DNA of 64,000 nt from Pseudoalteromonas distincta (GTDB lineage Bacteria; Pseudomonadota; Gammaproteobacteria; Enterobacterales; Alteromonadaceae). Of this stretch, positions 1 through 7,956 are shown in pieces; within the stretch, counting starts at the first letter, position 1, and the number at the start of each line of letters is the position of its first letter. The stretch is taken from positions 818,471 through 882,470 of the forward strand of contig NZ_JWIG01000001.1 of the NCBI RefSeq assembly GCF_000814675.1. The letters are read 5' to 3'. The notes below the pieces were generated by a model. The model did not search any database. It was not told where the DNA came from and saw only the letters and a list, made by a program, of their open reading frames with translations. A program made the position numbers and the translations under genes.

Positions 1-110
1 GACCTGAAGGCGGAGCTGGCGGTGGTGAAATACTCATTGCTGGTACGCCAGAAGAAGTGGCCGAATGTGAGCGTTCGCACACAGGTCATTACCTAAAGCC
101 ATTGCTTTAA
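1..110 (+). CDS. uvrA: UvrA, excinuclease ABC subunit A (C-terminal fragment)
   Basis: Only the last 35 codons are present, reading from base 3 to the stop at 108-110. The frame gives a Gly-rich PEGGAGGGE segment followed by a [18 protein letters not shown] tail and a LKPLL-like end. This matches the C-terminus of UvrA, where the second ABC ATPase domain ends just after its signature and D-loop. UvrA is the damage-recognition ATPase of nucleotide excision repair. The gene runs off the left edge, so its start and any LexA box cannot be seen. A strong hairpin terminator follows 10 bases after the stop. Confidence 0.9.
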   Translation, partial: PEGGAGGGEILIAGTPEEVAECERSHTGHYLKPLL

Positions 111-117
111 TACCAAT

Positions 118-156
118 AAAAAACACCAAGTAGTTTAACTACTTGGTGTTTTTTAT
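118..156. terminator. Bidirectional hairpin terminator between uvrA and the CadC-like gene
   Basis: A 14-bp perfect stem (121-134 with 138-151) has a 3-base loop, with an A-run on the left and a T-run on the right. It can end uvrA transcripts on the plus strand and the convergent regulator gene on the minus strand. Confidence 0.85.
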
Positions 157-191
157 ATTTAGCTCCCGACTGTTAGTCCTTGATAAACTTT

Positions 192-2336
192 TTATTCATC
201 CCAACTAATTTGTATAATTTGCATATCTTTGTATTTAGCACCCGTGAATAAAATTTCGTTATCTGAACTCACTTCAAAGCCAATAGGTCGAAAGTCCACG
301 TGAATATCTTGTATAGTTTGATCGTGTAAATTTAGTCTAGCGACTCTAGAAATAGAATCTGAATAATAGAAATAGTCTTTGCTAACTCCATACGCAACTG
401 ACTTTTTGGCGTTTTTAGGTAATTCCCAGCTTTGCCTATCTGAAAGGCGAATTAACTGATTATCATTGGTTACGTACCCGTTACCTTTACTATCTGAAAT
501 GAGTTTATTAGCTTTTATACCTTCTATTACACGTGTATCACGTGTTACTAAATTAAATTCTGCCAATATATTTTTTGAACCAAGTCGCTTAACATAAATA
601 ATGCTGTCGCTATTTTTTGACCAAATATAGCTTACTATTTTATGCTTATTAAATTCTTCAAATGGATAAAATTTTTGAGCGTTTACGTCATAAAGTGAAA
701 AACCTTTATTTTTCATGAATATCATGCGTTGCTTATTAGGAGAGGCTCTTAGTCCTCCTAATAAAAAAGTTGATGAGCCATCATCGTAATTAAAAAAGCT
801 AAGTTGCTTTGTAAGACCATTTTGAGAGAGCCACAATTGACTGCTGCCAGAACGCTCGGATACAAAAACATGTGCTGTCCCTTCCTTATTAATTATTTCA
901 GCAATGTTGTACTCGTCTTTATCACTTTTATAAAGTGCTTCATACTCAGGATTATCACCAAAAGGGTCTGTAGCTTTAATAAGCGAGTATGCCTGTGTCA
1001 TATTTTCCGAGTAAAATAGGCTGTTAGCAGATTGAACTGCAATATAATAAGGTGAGATTGCTGGGGTAACCGTTAGTGTGCGTTTAATAATATTATTTTC
1101 ATCAAACACAATGGTTGAAAGGTCAGAGTCTTCAAAAACAATCACGCCTTTATCGTCTGCAAGCCAGTCAAACGCGAAGCTAATTATGCTTTTCTTTGCT
1201 TTAAATAACCGCTTGGTTTCATGGGTCTCAAAGTTGTAGCTAAATACAGAAAAAGGCTTACCCTTTTGACTAAGTACATATGCTATTTTACTACCAGAAT
1301 GAGATAAACGAGGCATGATTACGCCATACATGACGCCTGGTGGTGGGATCACTATGAATTCTTTTTTAAGTTCTAAATCATATTTATATAAACCTGAACC
1401 CTCATGCTCATTTTTATATTCGGTGTAATAAATATGCTCACCACTTTCGTCTACTTGCGCATAACCTGTGTATCTAAGGTCGCACTTTTTAATTAAAGTA
1501 GCCTCTCCTATAACAGGAAACTGGCTTAAATCAACGAGAACCATTTCACACTTTTGCTGCTTTAAGTTGGTCGCTTGTAACAACACAGAGTGCTGATTTA
1601 ACTGCCACGATAAAATAGATACTTGAAAGCCAGGATAGGTAATTTCAACTTCCCTTTGATCAGATAGTCGCTTTACAAATGCATGCATTATGTCATTTTC
1701 AGGTTCAACATTTGTATAAGCTAAATATTGTTTATCTGAGGACATCTCAGGGTGAACCTCACTGCCTATATTCCACGTGCTTGCTACCTTATTAACCGTG
1801 ATCGGTTTAATCTTTTCGCTAGAAGGTGCATTAATAAAAAACAACCCAAACCATACTAAAGAGCACAGGCAAATAATGACGAGTAAAGAATAAATCAAAA
1901 ACTTTTTACTGTTCTTTTTTTGAACTGGTTGAGAAGTAGTTGCAGTAGCTATCTCTTCATTTTTGGCAGAAATACCTGGTGAGTCAGGCAAAATGTTTGC
2001 AGGCTCATTAGAAACGTTTGCTTGCGTTAAACGCTCAGGTATTACTGTTAGGCTATATCCTTTACGGTAATGCGTTTTTAAAAGCGGCGCTTTTTCAATT
2101 GGATGGGCAAGCTGCTTTCTTAACTCTGAGATTGCACGGTTAATCGCATTATCATCAACAAAGCTCTGTTGCCATACACTCTCAATAAGCTCTTGGCGGG
2201 AAACAATTTGTTGAGGCTTGTCTATAAAGTGAAGTAATAGCTTTACTAAGAGTGGATCTAATTCCCTTTCTAAATGGTTTGAAGTAATCACACAGCGATT
2301 ACTAATAAATTGCCAAGGTCCGATTTGATAATTCAT
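192..2336 (-). CDS. CadC/ToxR-type membrane-anchored winged-helix regulator with TolB-like periplasmic domain
   Basis: The 714-residue protein has three parts. Residues 1-97 form an OmpR/PhoB-type winged helix, with the SRQELIESVW and INRAISELRKQL helices and a YRKGYSL wing. A low-complexity linker follows, then a single membrane segment at about 146-168. Residues 170-714 look like repeated beta strands of the TolB/WD40-like propeller type. This is the layout of the CadC/ToxR one-component regulators, which sense a periplasmic signal and bind DNA from the membrane. The ATG at 2336 has only a weak ribosome site. It is divergent from the small exported protein and TraB/GumN gene, which are plausible targets. 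A 12-bp inverted repeat at 2404-2434 lies in the shared gap. The signal sensed cannot be told from sequence. Confidence 0.8.
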   Translation of the reverse strand: MNYQIGPWQFISNRCVITSNHLERELDPLLVKLLLHFIDKPQQIVSRQELIESVWQQSFVDDNAINRAISELRKQLAHPIEKAPLLKTHYRKGYSLTVIPERLTQANVSNEPANILPDSPGISAKNEEIATATTSQPVQKKNSKKFLIYSLLVIICLCSLVWFGLFFINAPSSEKIKPITVNKVASTWNIGSEVHPEMSSDKQYLAYTNVEPENDIMHAFVKRLSDQREVEITYPGFQVSILSWQLNQHSVLLQATNLKQQKCEMVLVDLSQFPVIGEATLIKKCDLRYTGYAQVDESGEHIYYTEYKNEHEGSGLYKYDLELKKEFIVIPPPGVMYGVIMPRLSHSGSKIAYVLSQKGKPFSVFSYNFETHETKRLFKAKKSIISFAFDWLADDKGVIVFEDSDLSTIVFDENNIIKRTLTVTPAISPYYIAVQSANSLFYSENMTQAYSLIKATDPFGDNPEYEALYKSDKDEYNIAEIINKEGTAHVFVSERSGSSQLWLSQNGLTKQLSFFNYDDGSSTFLLGGLRASPNKQRMIFMKNKGFSLYDVNAQKFYPFEEFNKHKIVSYIWSKNSDSIIYVKRLGSKNILAEFNLVTRDTRVIEGIKANKLISDSKGNGYVTNDNQLIRLSDRQSWELPKNAKKSVAYGVSKDYFYYSDSISRVARLNLHDQTIQDIHVDFRPIGFEVSSDNEILFTGAKYKDMQIIQISWDE

Positions 2337-2403
2337 AGTCTTTACGTATTTTTATTTTTATAAACCGTATCATATCTACACTTTATTTTATAGAAAAAGC
2401 ATT

Positions 2404-2434
2404 TTAAACCTTATATTAGCATTATAAGGTTTAA
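2404..2434. promoter_or_regulatory. 12-bp inverted repeat in the divergent promoter region, possible operator
   Basis: Two perfect 12-base arms (2404-2415 and 2423-2434) flank a 7-base spacer, 68 bases upstream of the CadC-like start and about 185 bases upstream of the exported-protein gene. It has no T-run on the plus strand, so an operator is more likely than a terminator. Binding by the neighbouring regulator is inference. Confidence 0.4.
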
Positions 2435-2618
2435 GGCTAACCCTCTAAATTAAAACAATTATTTAATTTAAAAACCTTATCTATTAATTGCTCATAACTA
2501 GATAAGCGACTCTCAATAAATTCAGCGATATTCTTTAAACCGTCATCAACAAGCAGCTTAGTAAAAAATCATTTGTGATTCTAAATTGGCTGCAATTAAA
2601 AATATAAAAGGTTTAATT

Positions 2619-2984
2619 ATGAATAGCACAATGAAAAAAGTACTACCGGCTTTACTACTAGCAACTGCTTTTAATACAACTTCAGTTATTGCAGCTGACG
2701 CTAAACAACACACCGTTCAAAGTAATTTTAATCAATGCATAATTGGTGAAAGCGTAGAAGCGATTAACCCAGTTAATAAAAAGCAGCAAGAAACAAACAA
2801 CATAGACGCCACTGAGTCTTTAAAAAGTAATGTTGATACACAAACGTTACTTTCTTCGATAGATGAAAAAATATCAGCTGAGCTTGACTCTTCAATGAGC
2901 AAAATAAACTCGCAAATTGATAAAAACCTTTCAAAGGTAACATCCTCAATCACTGCATATTTCAGCACTGTGTTATCGAACTAA
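2619..2984 (+). CDS. Small exported protein of unknown function
   Basis: I do not recognise this 121-residue protein. The start is placed at the ATG at 2619 because AAAGG lies 7 bases upstream; a TTG at 2586 would put extra residues in front of the signal peptide. The N-terminus is a typical Sec signal (MNSTMKKV, then a hydrophobic stretch ending in VIAA-DAK). The mature part is polar and rich in Asn, Ser, Lys and Gln, with a predicted helical, possibly coiled-coil C-terminal half where Ile/Leu residues recur at heptad-like intervals (SSIDEKISAEL, MSKINSQIDKNL). It has one Cys (CIIGE). It precedes the TraB/GumN gene by 36 bases and is probably co-transcribed with it. It faces the CadC-like regulator. 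Confidence 0.65.
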   Translation: MNSTMKKVLPALLLATAFNTTSVIAADAKQHTVQSNFNQCIIGESVEAINPVNKKQQETNNIDATESLKSNVDTQTLLSSIDEKISAELDSSMSKINSQIDKNLSKVTSSITAYFSTVLSN

Positions 2985-3020
2985 AAACAATAAAATTAAA
3001 AGTTACATAAAGGAATTATC

Positions 3021-3941
3021 ATGAAAAAATTCACAAAAAAATTAGTATCTGCCAGCGTATTACTTAGCTGTAGTCTTTTAGCAAATACAGCACAGGCCCA
3101 AAGCTCTGTATGGCAAGTAAGCAATGGTAATGACTCGCTATTTATTGGCGGTACAGTTCACATACTACCTAAAGCTGAAATGCCACTACCCGCTGAGTTC
3201 AACCATGCTTATGAACAAGCAGATACAATTATTTTAGAAGCACCGATAACTGACCCAGCCGACACCAATGCACAAATGCAAATGTTAGGCGCATTATCGT
3301 ATACAAATAACGAAACGTTAAGTCAAAAACTTGAACCCGAGATTAAGGCATCACTTGAAAATAAGCTTAGCGAGTTTGGCGCTAACCTCGCTAAGTTAGA
3401 TGGTTTTCGCCCTGCTATGGTTAGTATTGTCTTAATGTCGATGGAGCTTCAAAAGCAAAATTTAATGGGTGAAGGGGTTGATGCTTACTTTACTAAAAAA
3501 GCGACTGAAGATAACAAAACAAAAAATTACTTAGAAACAATCGAATTTCAGTTAGAGCTTTTTAAAACAATGGGTCAAGGCAACGAAAACGATTTCATTA
3601 AACGTAACTTAGCCGAGCTTCACAACTATGGCGATATGTTTAAAGGACTTTTAACTGCCTGGCGCAAAGGTGATACAGACACCCTAAATAAAGTAGCACT
3701 TGAAGATATGCAGAAAAATGATCCGAATAGCTATAAACAACTCATTACAGATAGAAATAATGATTGGTTACCAAAAGTAGAAGCCATGTTTAATAACGAT
3801 AAAAATGAGTTTGTACTTGTTGGAGTTGCCCATCTTGCAGGACAAGATAGTTTACTTACCTTGCTTGAAAACAAGGGTTATAAAGTTTCTCTAGTTGATA
3901 TTGATAGCACGGCAGATATAACTGTAAGAGGGGCTGAATAA
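3021..3941 (+). CDS. TraB/GumN family protein, exported
   Basis: The 306-residue protein starts with a Sec signal peptide (Lys-rich start, hydrophobic core, ANTAQAQS cleavage region). The mature protein shows the TraB/PrgY/GumN hallmarks: an N-terminal LFIGGTVHILP motif (G-T-x-H) and a C-terminal VLVGVAHLAG motif (G-x-x-H-L) followed by a GYKV strand. The family is related to Tiki-type metalloproteases, with the two motifs supplying likely metal or catalytic residues. No specific substrate is known for bacterial members. AAGGA lies 8 bases before the ATG. The stop overlaps the start of a 24-residue membrane peptide (TAATG), indicating translational coupling. Confidence 0.85.
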   Translation: MKKFTKKLVSASVLLSCSLLANTAQAQSSVWQVSNGNDSLFIGGTVHILPKAEMPLPAEFNHAYEQADTIILEAPITDPADTNAQMQMLGALSYTNNETLSQKLEPEIKASLENKLSEFGANLAKLDGFRPAMVSIVLMSMELQKQNLMGEGVDAYFTKKATEDNKTKNYLETIEFQLELFKTMGQGNENDFIKRNLAELHNYGDMFKGLLTAWRKGDTDTLNKVALEDMQKNDPNSYKQLITDRNNDWLPKVEAMFNNDKNEFVLVGVAHLAGQDSLLTLLENKGYKVSLVDIDSTADITVRGAE

Positions 3942-4015
3942 TGGATAAAACAGACAAACTAGCTATATCGCTACTGTTTCTATTTGGGTCTATCATGTTG
4001 ATATGTGCTATATAA
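3941..4015 (+). CDS. 24-residue single-pass membrane peptide, coupled to the TraB/GumN gene
   Basis: ATG at 3941-3943 overlaps the TraB/GumN stop (TAA 3939-3941) by one base. The product is six polar residues (MDKTDK) followed by an 18-residue, almost wholly hydrophobic stretch ending at TAA 4013-4015. A hairpin terminator begins immediately after the stop, so this short frame exactly fills the space between the upstream stop and the end of the transcript. This supports, but does not prove, that it is translated by reinitiation. No homologue is known to me. Confidence 0.5.
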   Translation: MDKTDKLAISLLFLFGSIMLICAI

Positions 4016-4044
4016 AAAATGCCGCTAACAAGCGGCATTTTTTT
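4014..4044. terminator. Bidirectional terminator between the TraB/GumN unit and trpS
   Basis: The stem AAAAATGCCGCT / AGCGGCATTTTT has a 4-base loop (AACA), with A-run and T-run on opposite sides. It serves the rightward exported-protein transcript and the leftward rpe-gph-trpS transcript. Confidence 0.85.
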
Positions 4045-4056
4045 ATTTTAATAAAC

Positions 4057-5061
4057 TTACCCGCGAGGAATAAAACCAAGCGCATCGTATACCGATTTCA
4101 ATGTTTTCTCAGCACGTACACTTGCTTTTTCAGCACCTGACTTCATTATGCCATCAAGTAGGTTTTGATCTTCTCTGATCTCTTTAAAGCGTGCTTGAAT
4201 AGGCTCAATCATATTTACAACTGCATCTGCTGTATCTTTCTTTAAATGGCCATACATTTTATCTTCATATTCAGGAACTAGGTCTTCAATTGAGCGCTTA
4301 GTTGCAACACTCAATAAAGTAAGCAAGTTTGATACGCCAGGCTTTTCTGTGCGATCAAAATAAATACGTGCTTGTTCATCTGAATCAGTTACTGCTTTTT
4401 TAAGCTTTTTCACAATTTGTTTAGGCTCATCTAATAACATGATGTAACCATTTGGGTTTTCGTCAGACTTAGACATTTTTTTAAGTGGGTCTTGCAAGCT
4501 CATTACGCGTGCACCAAACTCAGGGATGTACGGCTCTGGTAATTTAAATACGTCGCCATATAAATTATTAAAGCGTGTGGCTATATCGCGAGTCAGCTCT
4601 AAGTGTTGCTTTTGATCATCCCCTACTGGTACTTGATCAGCTTGGTATAATAAAATATCCGCAGCTTGCAACACTGGATATGAAAATAAGCCCACGTTTA
4701 CGTTATTTGCGTGCTTAGATGACTTGTCTTTAAACTGAGTCATTCGATTAAGCTCACCCATTTGCGCGTAACAATTTAGTACCCACGCTAATTGTGCATG
4801 CTCAGGTACTTGCGATTGTACAAATAACGCAGATTTTTCAGGATCAATGCCACATGCCGCGTAAAGAGCAATACCATCTAACACTCGAGAGCGCAGTAAT
4901 TCAGGCTCTTGGCGAACCGTAATAGCGTGTAAGTCTACTAACATAAAGAAACTTTCGTGGTCTTCCTGTAACTTTAGCCACTGGTTAATAGCGCCAACAT
5001 AGTTGCCTATTGTCATACCACCGGTTGGCTGAATGCCGCTTAAAACTACTGGTTTACTCAT
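4057..5061 (-). CDS. trpS: Tryptophanyl-tRNA synthetase
   Basis: TrpS charges tRNA-Trp in the cytoplasm. The 334-residue length equals the E. coli enzyme. Class I signatures are visible: the HIGH-equivalent TIGN at residues 17-20, after the SGIQPTGG entry, and KMSKS near 195. The conserved [15 protein letters not shown] helix lies between them. The start ATG has AAGGA 5-6 bases upstream. It is the last gene of rpe-gph-trpS, 32 bases after gph, and ends at a shared terminator. No anomalies were seen. Confidence 0.97.
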   Translation of the reverse strand: MSKPVVLSGIQPTGGMTIGNYVGAINQWLKLQEDHESFFMLVDLHAITVRQEPELLRSRVLDGIALYAACGIDPEKSALFVQSQVPEHAQLAWVLNCYAQMGELNRMTQFKDKSSKHANNVNVGLFSYPVLQAADILLYQADQVPVGDDQKQHLELTRDIATRFNNLYGDVFKLPEPYIPEFGARVMSLQDPLKKMSKSDENPNGYIMLLDEPKQIVKKLKKAVTDSDEQARIYFDRTEKPGVSNLLTLLSVATKRSIEDLVPEYEDKMYGHLKKDTADAVVNMIEPIQARFKEIREDQNLLDGIMKSGAEKASVRAEKTLKSVYDALGFIPRG

Positions 5062-5093
5062 GATTTTCCTTTATTTTGCTTAATGAATAATAT

Positions 5094-5759
5094 TTAACGC
5101 TGCGTTAGAACAGGTATTATATCTAAGAAGTTATCGCATAGGTACTGCGGATTATAATCCTCAAGACTTTCACCTTGGTTATAGCCATAACTAAGTGCAA
5201 TTACGTCTATATTAGCGGCTTTAGCTGCAAGTATATCGCTTTTAGAATCACCTATCATTATTGCTTTATTAGGCTGCGCATTTAGTTTTTTGCAGGCAAA
5301 TAGCAATGGTTCTGGCGATGGTTTTTTTGCCATGTCGTCACCGCATACAACCACATCAAAATGACTCGTTAGTGCCAATTTTTCGAGTAGTTTCTCTGTA
5401 AAAATTCGAGACTTATTAGTGATTAATGCTTTAGGCATACCGCGAAGTGCTGCAAGCCCTGTTTCTACATGTTGGTACAAAACACTATACTCACCAACTT
5501 GCTGTTCATAATACTTATAGAACTGTAATATTACTTTGCCACTAAGTGACTCATCTAAATTTTCACTCACTTGCATATCGCCACTTAAAGCGCGTTTTAC
5601 AAGGACTTCAACACCATTACCAACCCAACTTTCAACCAAGCGTTGACTAACAATAGGAAAAGCAAAATCGCTCAAGGTTAAATTAATAGCGATATACAAG
5701 TCGTAAACGCTATCAACCAAAGTACCATCTAAATCAAATAAGGCGACATCGTACTTCAT
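5094..5759 (-). CDS. gph: Phosphoglycolate phosphatase (HAD family)
   Basis: The 221-residue HAD-superfamily hydrolase has motif I DLDGTLVDS at residues 9-17 with nucleophile D9 and acid D11. Motif II is LITNKS, and a Lys and GDSKSDILAA supply motifs III and IV. It hydrolyses 2-phosphoglycolate, which arises from repair of oxidised DNA ends. The start ATG overlaps the rpe stop by one base (TAATG), the usual rpe-gph coupling in gammaproteobacteria. The symbol is assigned from this context as much as from motifs, since the HAD family is broad. Confidence 0.92.
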   Translation of the reverse strand: MKYDVALFDLDGTLVDSVYDLYIAINLTLSDFAFPIVSQRLVESWVGNGVEVLVKRALSGDMQVSENLDESLSGKVILQFYKYYEQQVGEYSVLYQHVETGLAALRGMPKALITNKSRIFTEKLLEKLALTSHFDVVVCGDDMAKKPSPEPLLFACKKLNAQPNKAIMIGDSKSDILAAKAANIDVIALSYGYNQGESLEDYNPQYLCDNFLDIIPVLTQR

Positions 5760-6442
5760 TACTTAACACTTCCAAGCTGCTCACGCATTTGATCAATCAC
5801 TACTTTGTAATCAGGTTGATTAAAAATAGCTGAGCCTGCAACAAACATATCAGCACCCGCTCGAGCCGCTGCTGCAATATTATCGACTTTAATACCACCA
5901 TCAACCTCTAAGCGAATATCTCGGCCTGATTCAATAATACGCTGTTTTGCTTGGCGTAATTTTTCAAGCGTATGAGGGATAAAGCTTTGCCCGCCAAACC
6001 CAGGATTTACCGACATTAGTAAAATAGTATCTAGCTTATCAATAACATGGTCTAAATAACTTAGGCTTGTTGCTGGGTTAAACACTAAGCCTGCTTTACA
6101 ACCGTGATCTTTAATTAACTGTATTGTACGATCGACGTGCTCGCTGGCTTCTGGATGAAAAGTAATAATAGAAGCACCAGCCTCAGCAAATAAAGGTATT
6201 ATGCTATCTACAGGCTTAACCATTAAATGTACGTCGATAGGTGCTGTAATACCGTAATCTCTTAGTGCTTTACACACCATAGGACCAATTGTGAGATTAG
6301 GTACATAGTGATTATCCATTACATCAAAGTGAACCACGTCAGCACCCGCTTCGAGAACTTTATCAACATCTTCGCCTAGCTTTGCAAAATCAGCAGACAA
6401 AATAGAAGGGGCTATTAAATATTTTTGCTCTGGGTTAAACAT
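5759..6442 (-). CDS. rpe: Ribulose-phosphate 3-epimerase
   Basis: Rpe interconverts ribulose-5-phosphate and xylulose-5-phosphate in the pentose phosphate pathway. Visible family motifs are [10 protein letters not shown] near the start, [13 protein letters not shown] (metal-binding His and Asp), [16 protein letters not shown], and EVDGGI with [12 protein letters not shown] for the phosphate. I start at the ATG at 6442 because GGAG sits 6 bases upstream. An in-frame TTG-ATG 15 bases earlier would lack a ribosome site. It is the first gene of rpe-gph-trpS and is separated from dam by two rightward genes. Confidence 0.96.
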   Translation of the reverse strand: MFNPEQKYLIAPSILSADFAKLGEDVDKVLEAGADVVHFDVMDNHYVPNLTIGPMVCKALRDYGITAPIDVHLMVKPVDSIIPLFAEAGASIITFHPEASEHVDRTIQLIKDHGCKAGLVFNPATSLSYLDHVIDKLDTILLMSVNPGFGGQSFIPHTLEKLRQAKQRIIESGRDIRLEVDGGIKVDNIAAAARAGADMFVAGSAIFNQPDYKVVIDQMREQLGSVK

Positions 6443-6603
6443 GATTAACTCCATCAATAAATAGTGTATTGCGTTAATGTAACTTAATTGAAGATGTTAC
6501 CCAAGTAATATGGCGTAATAGCCCCCATTTTAGGTAACTTTAAGTTTGATATTTAACCAATATTTGCTATGATTAAAAAAGTAACAAATTATTGGATTTC
6601 ATC

Positions 6604-6900
6604 ATGCGTGCTTTTAAAATTGGGATATTAATTGCGTCGGCATTACTGCTTATCGGGGCGTTTAGCTTTGGTTCAAGCTCTGAGCAAGAATTAAGCTCAG
6701 TGAGTAATTGTCATAATACACAACTGGTAAGTACTCAAAACACTTTAACTGCGTGTATTAAAGCTGAAGAAGAGTCATCATGGTTTTCGTGGTTAACAGG
6801 CGATAGCCGTAGTGCTCAGTTTCATTACCTTGATTTACTGGAACTACTTACTAGTTCTGAAGATTCTAAAAACGCTCCTTCTTTAAAACCTTTATTTTAA
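6604..6900 (+). CDS. Small membrane-anchored or exported protein, unknown function
   Basis: I do not recognise this 98-residue protein. The ATG at 6604 is preferred over the TTG at 6592; the ribosome site is weak (GGA 7 bases upstream). The N-terminus MRAFKIG plus a hydrophobic stretch to about residue 22 is either an uncleaved anchor or a signal peptide ending near SFGSSS. The remainder is polar, with two Cys (SNCHN and TACIK) that could form a disulfide if it is periplasmic. It lies 3 bases before a DUF2970 gene and is almost certainly co-transcribed with it. The pair interrupts the usual dam-rpe order on the opposite strand. Confidence 0.6.
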   Translation: MRAFKIGILIASALLLIGAFSFGSSSEQELSSVSNCHNTQLVSTQNTLTACIKAEEESSWFSWLTGDSRSAQFHYLDLLELLTSSEDSKNAPSLKPLF

Positions 6901-6903
6901 ATA

Positions 6904-7089
6904 ATGCTACAATTTTTTAGCGCGTTGCAAAGTGTGCTAGCTGCATTTTTTGGTGTTCAATCTGAAAATAAACGCCAAGTCGATTTTCAACAACACTCCC
7001 CTTTATCCATCATTTTAATTGCGATTGTACTATTTGTTGCTTTTGTTATCGCAATTTACGCAGTGGTTGCTTGGGTGCTAAATACATAG
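6904..7089 (+). CDS. DUF2970 family small membrane protein
   Basis: The 61-residue protein has an amphipathic N-terminal helix with SVLAAFFGVQSE, then a RQVDFQQHSPLS linker and one C-terminal membrane helix (about 38-60). This pattern (A-A-FFGVQS, R..DF, SP, then a hydrophobic helix) matches the DUF2970 family, whose function is unknown. The last 44 bases overlap the 3' end of dam on the opposite strand, so the two transcripts are complementary at their ends. No terminator is visible for either gene in the overlap. Confidence 0.8.
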   Translation: MLQFFSALQSVLAAFFGVQSENKRQVDFQQHSPLSIILIAIVLFVAFVIAIYAVVAWVLNT

Positions 7090-7903
7090 CCATCAACTCG
7101 TCAACTTTATTTCTAGAGCCGCCTTTGGGGCTAATAGTGCGCTTTACTTGAATTTGTTCAAGCGATGCTTGGCTATAAATTTTACGCGTCCACACGGTAT
7201 CGTGGTTTGAAATAAGCACAGGTGTGTTATTTTCAAATGCGGCTTGTTCTGCCAAATTAGCTAAGTTAGCCTGATCATCTAAATTAAAACCCCCTTTAGC
7301 GTATGACGTAAAAGAAGCGGTTTTACTTAATGGCACATAAGGTGGGTCGCAATAAATAACAGCATTGTTAGGCACTAACTTAAAAACGTCATCGTAATCT
7401 AAACAAGTGAACGTTGCTTTTTGTGCTTTTTCAGCAAAAAAATACATTTCTTTTTCAGGAAAGTAAGGCTTTTTATACTTACCAAAAGGCACATTAAAAA
7501 TGCCTTTTAAATTATACCTACACAGTCCGTTGTAACCATGGCGGTTCATGTATAAAAACAAGATTGAACGTTCGTATACATCACGACTTTGATTAAACTG
7601 CACACGATATTCGTAATACGCATCTGCGTGATTATTCAAATCAACAAACAGCTTTTTAGCGTCACTAATAAGCTCATCTGGAGAGCTTTTAAGCTCTTTA
7701 TATAAGTTAATTAAGTCTGCATTGATATCGTTAAGGATATAGTGCTTAAAGTCACTATTTAAAAACACAGAGCCTGCACCAACAAAAGGTTCAACCAAAG
7801 TATCAGCATGCTTGCTAGCTTGGTTTAATCGCGCATTAATGTTTTCAACTAGGCTGTATTTTCCGCCGGCCCATTTAAGGAAGGCTCTACTTTTTTGCTG
7901 CAT
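7046..7903 (-). CDS. dam: DNA adenine methyltransferase (GATC-specific Dam)
   Basis: The 285-residue protein is close to E. coli Dam (278). It shows the N-terminal FLKWAGGK motif, the AdoMet-binding FVGAGSVFLN motif and catalytic DPPY (YCDPPYVPL) in the alpha-class order. Dam methylates adenine in GATC and so marks strands for mismatch repair and times replication. It is downstream of a DamX-like gene (53-base gap), as in E. coli damX-dam. Its 3' end overlaps the convergent DUF2970 gene by 44 bases. GATC specificity is inferred from family and context. Confidence 0.95.
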   Translation of the reverse strand: MQQKSRAFLKWAGGKYSLVENINARLNQASKHADTLVEPFVGAGSVFLNSDFKHYILNDINADLINLYKELKSSPDELISDAKKLFVDLNNHADAYYEYRVQFNQSRDVYERSILFLYMNRHGYNGLCRYNLKGIFNVPFGKYKKPYFPEKEMYFFAEKAQKATFTCLDYDDVFKLVPNNAVIYCDPPYVPLSKTASFTSYAKGGFNLDDQANLANLAEQAAFENNTPVLISNHDTVWTRKIYSQASLEQIQVKRTISPKGGSRNKVDELMAMYLAPKQPLRKLR

Positions 7904-7956
7904 TGGCTCTTTACTTCAATCTGGTGTTGCGCGATTTTACACTAAAGCAGTGTGTT

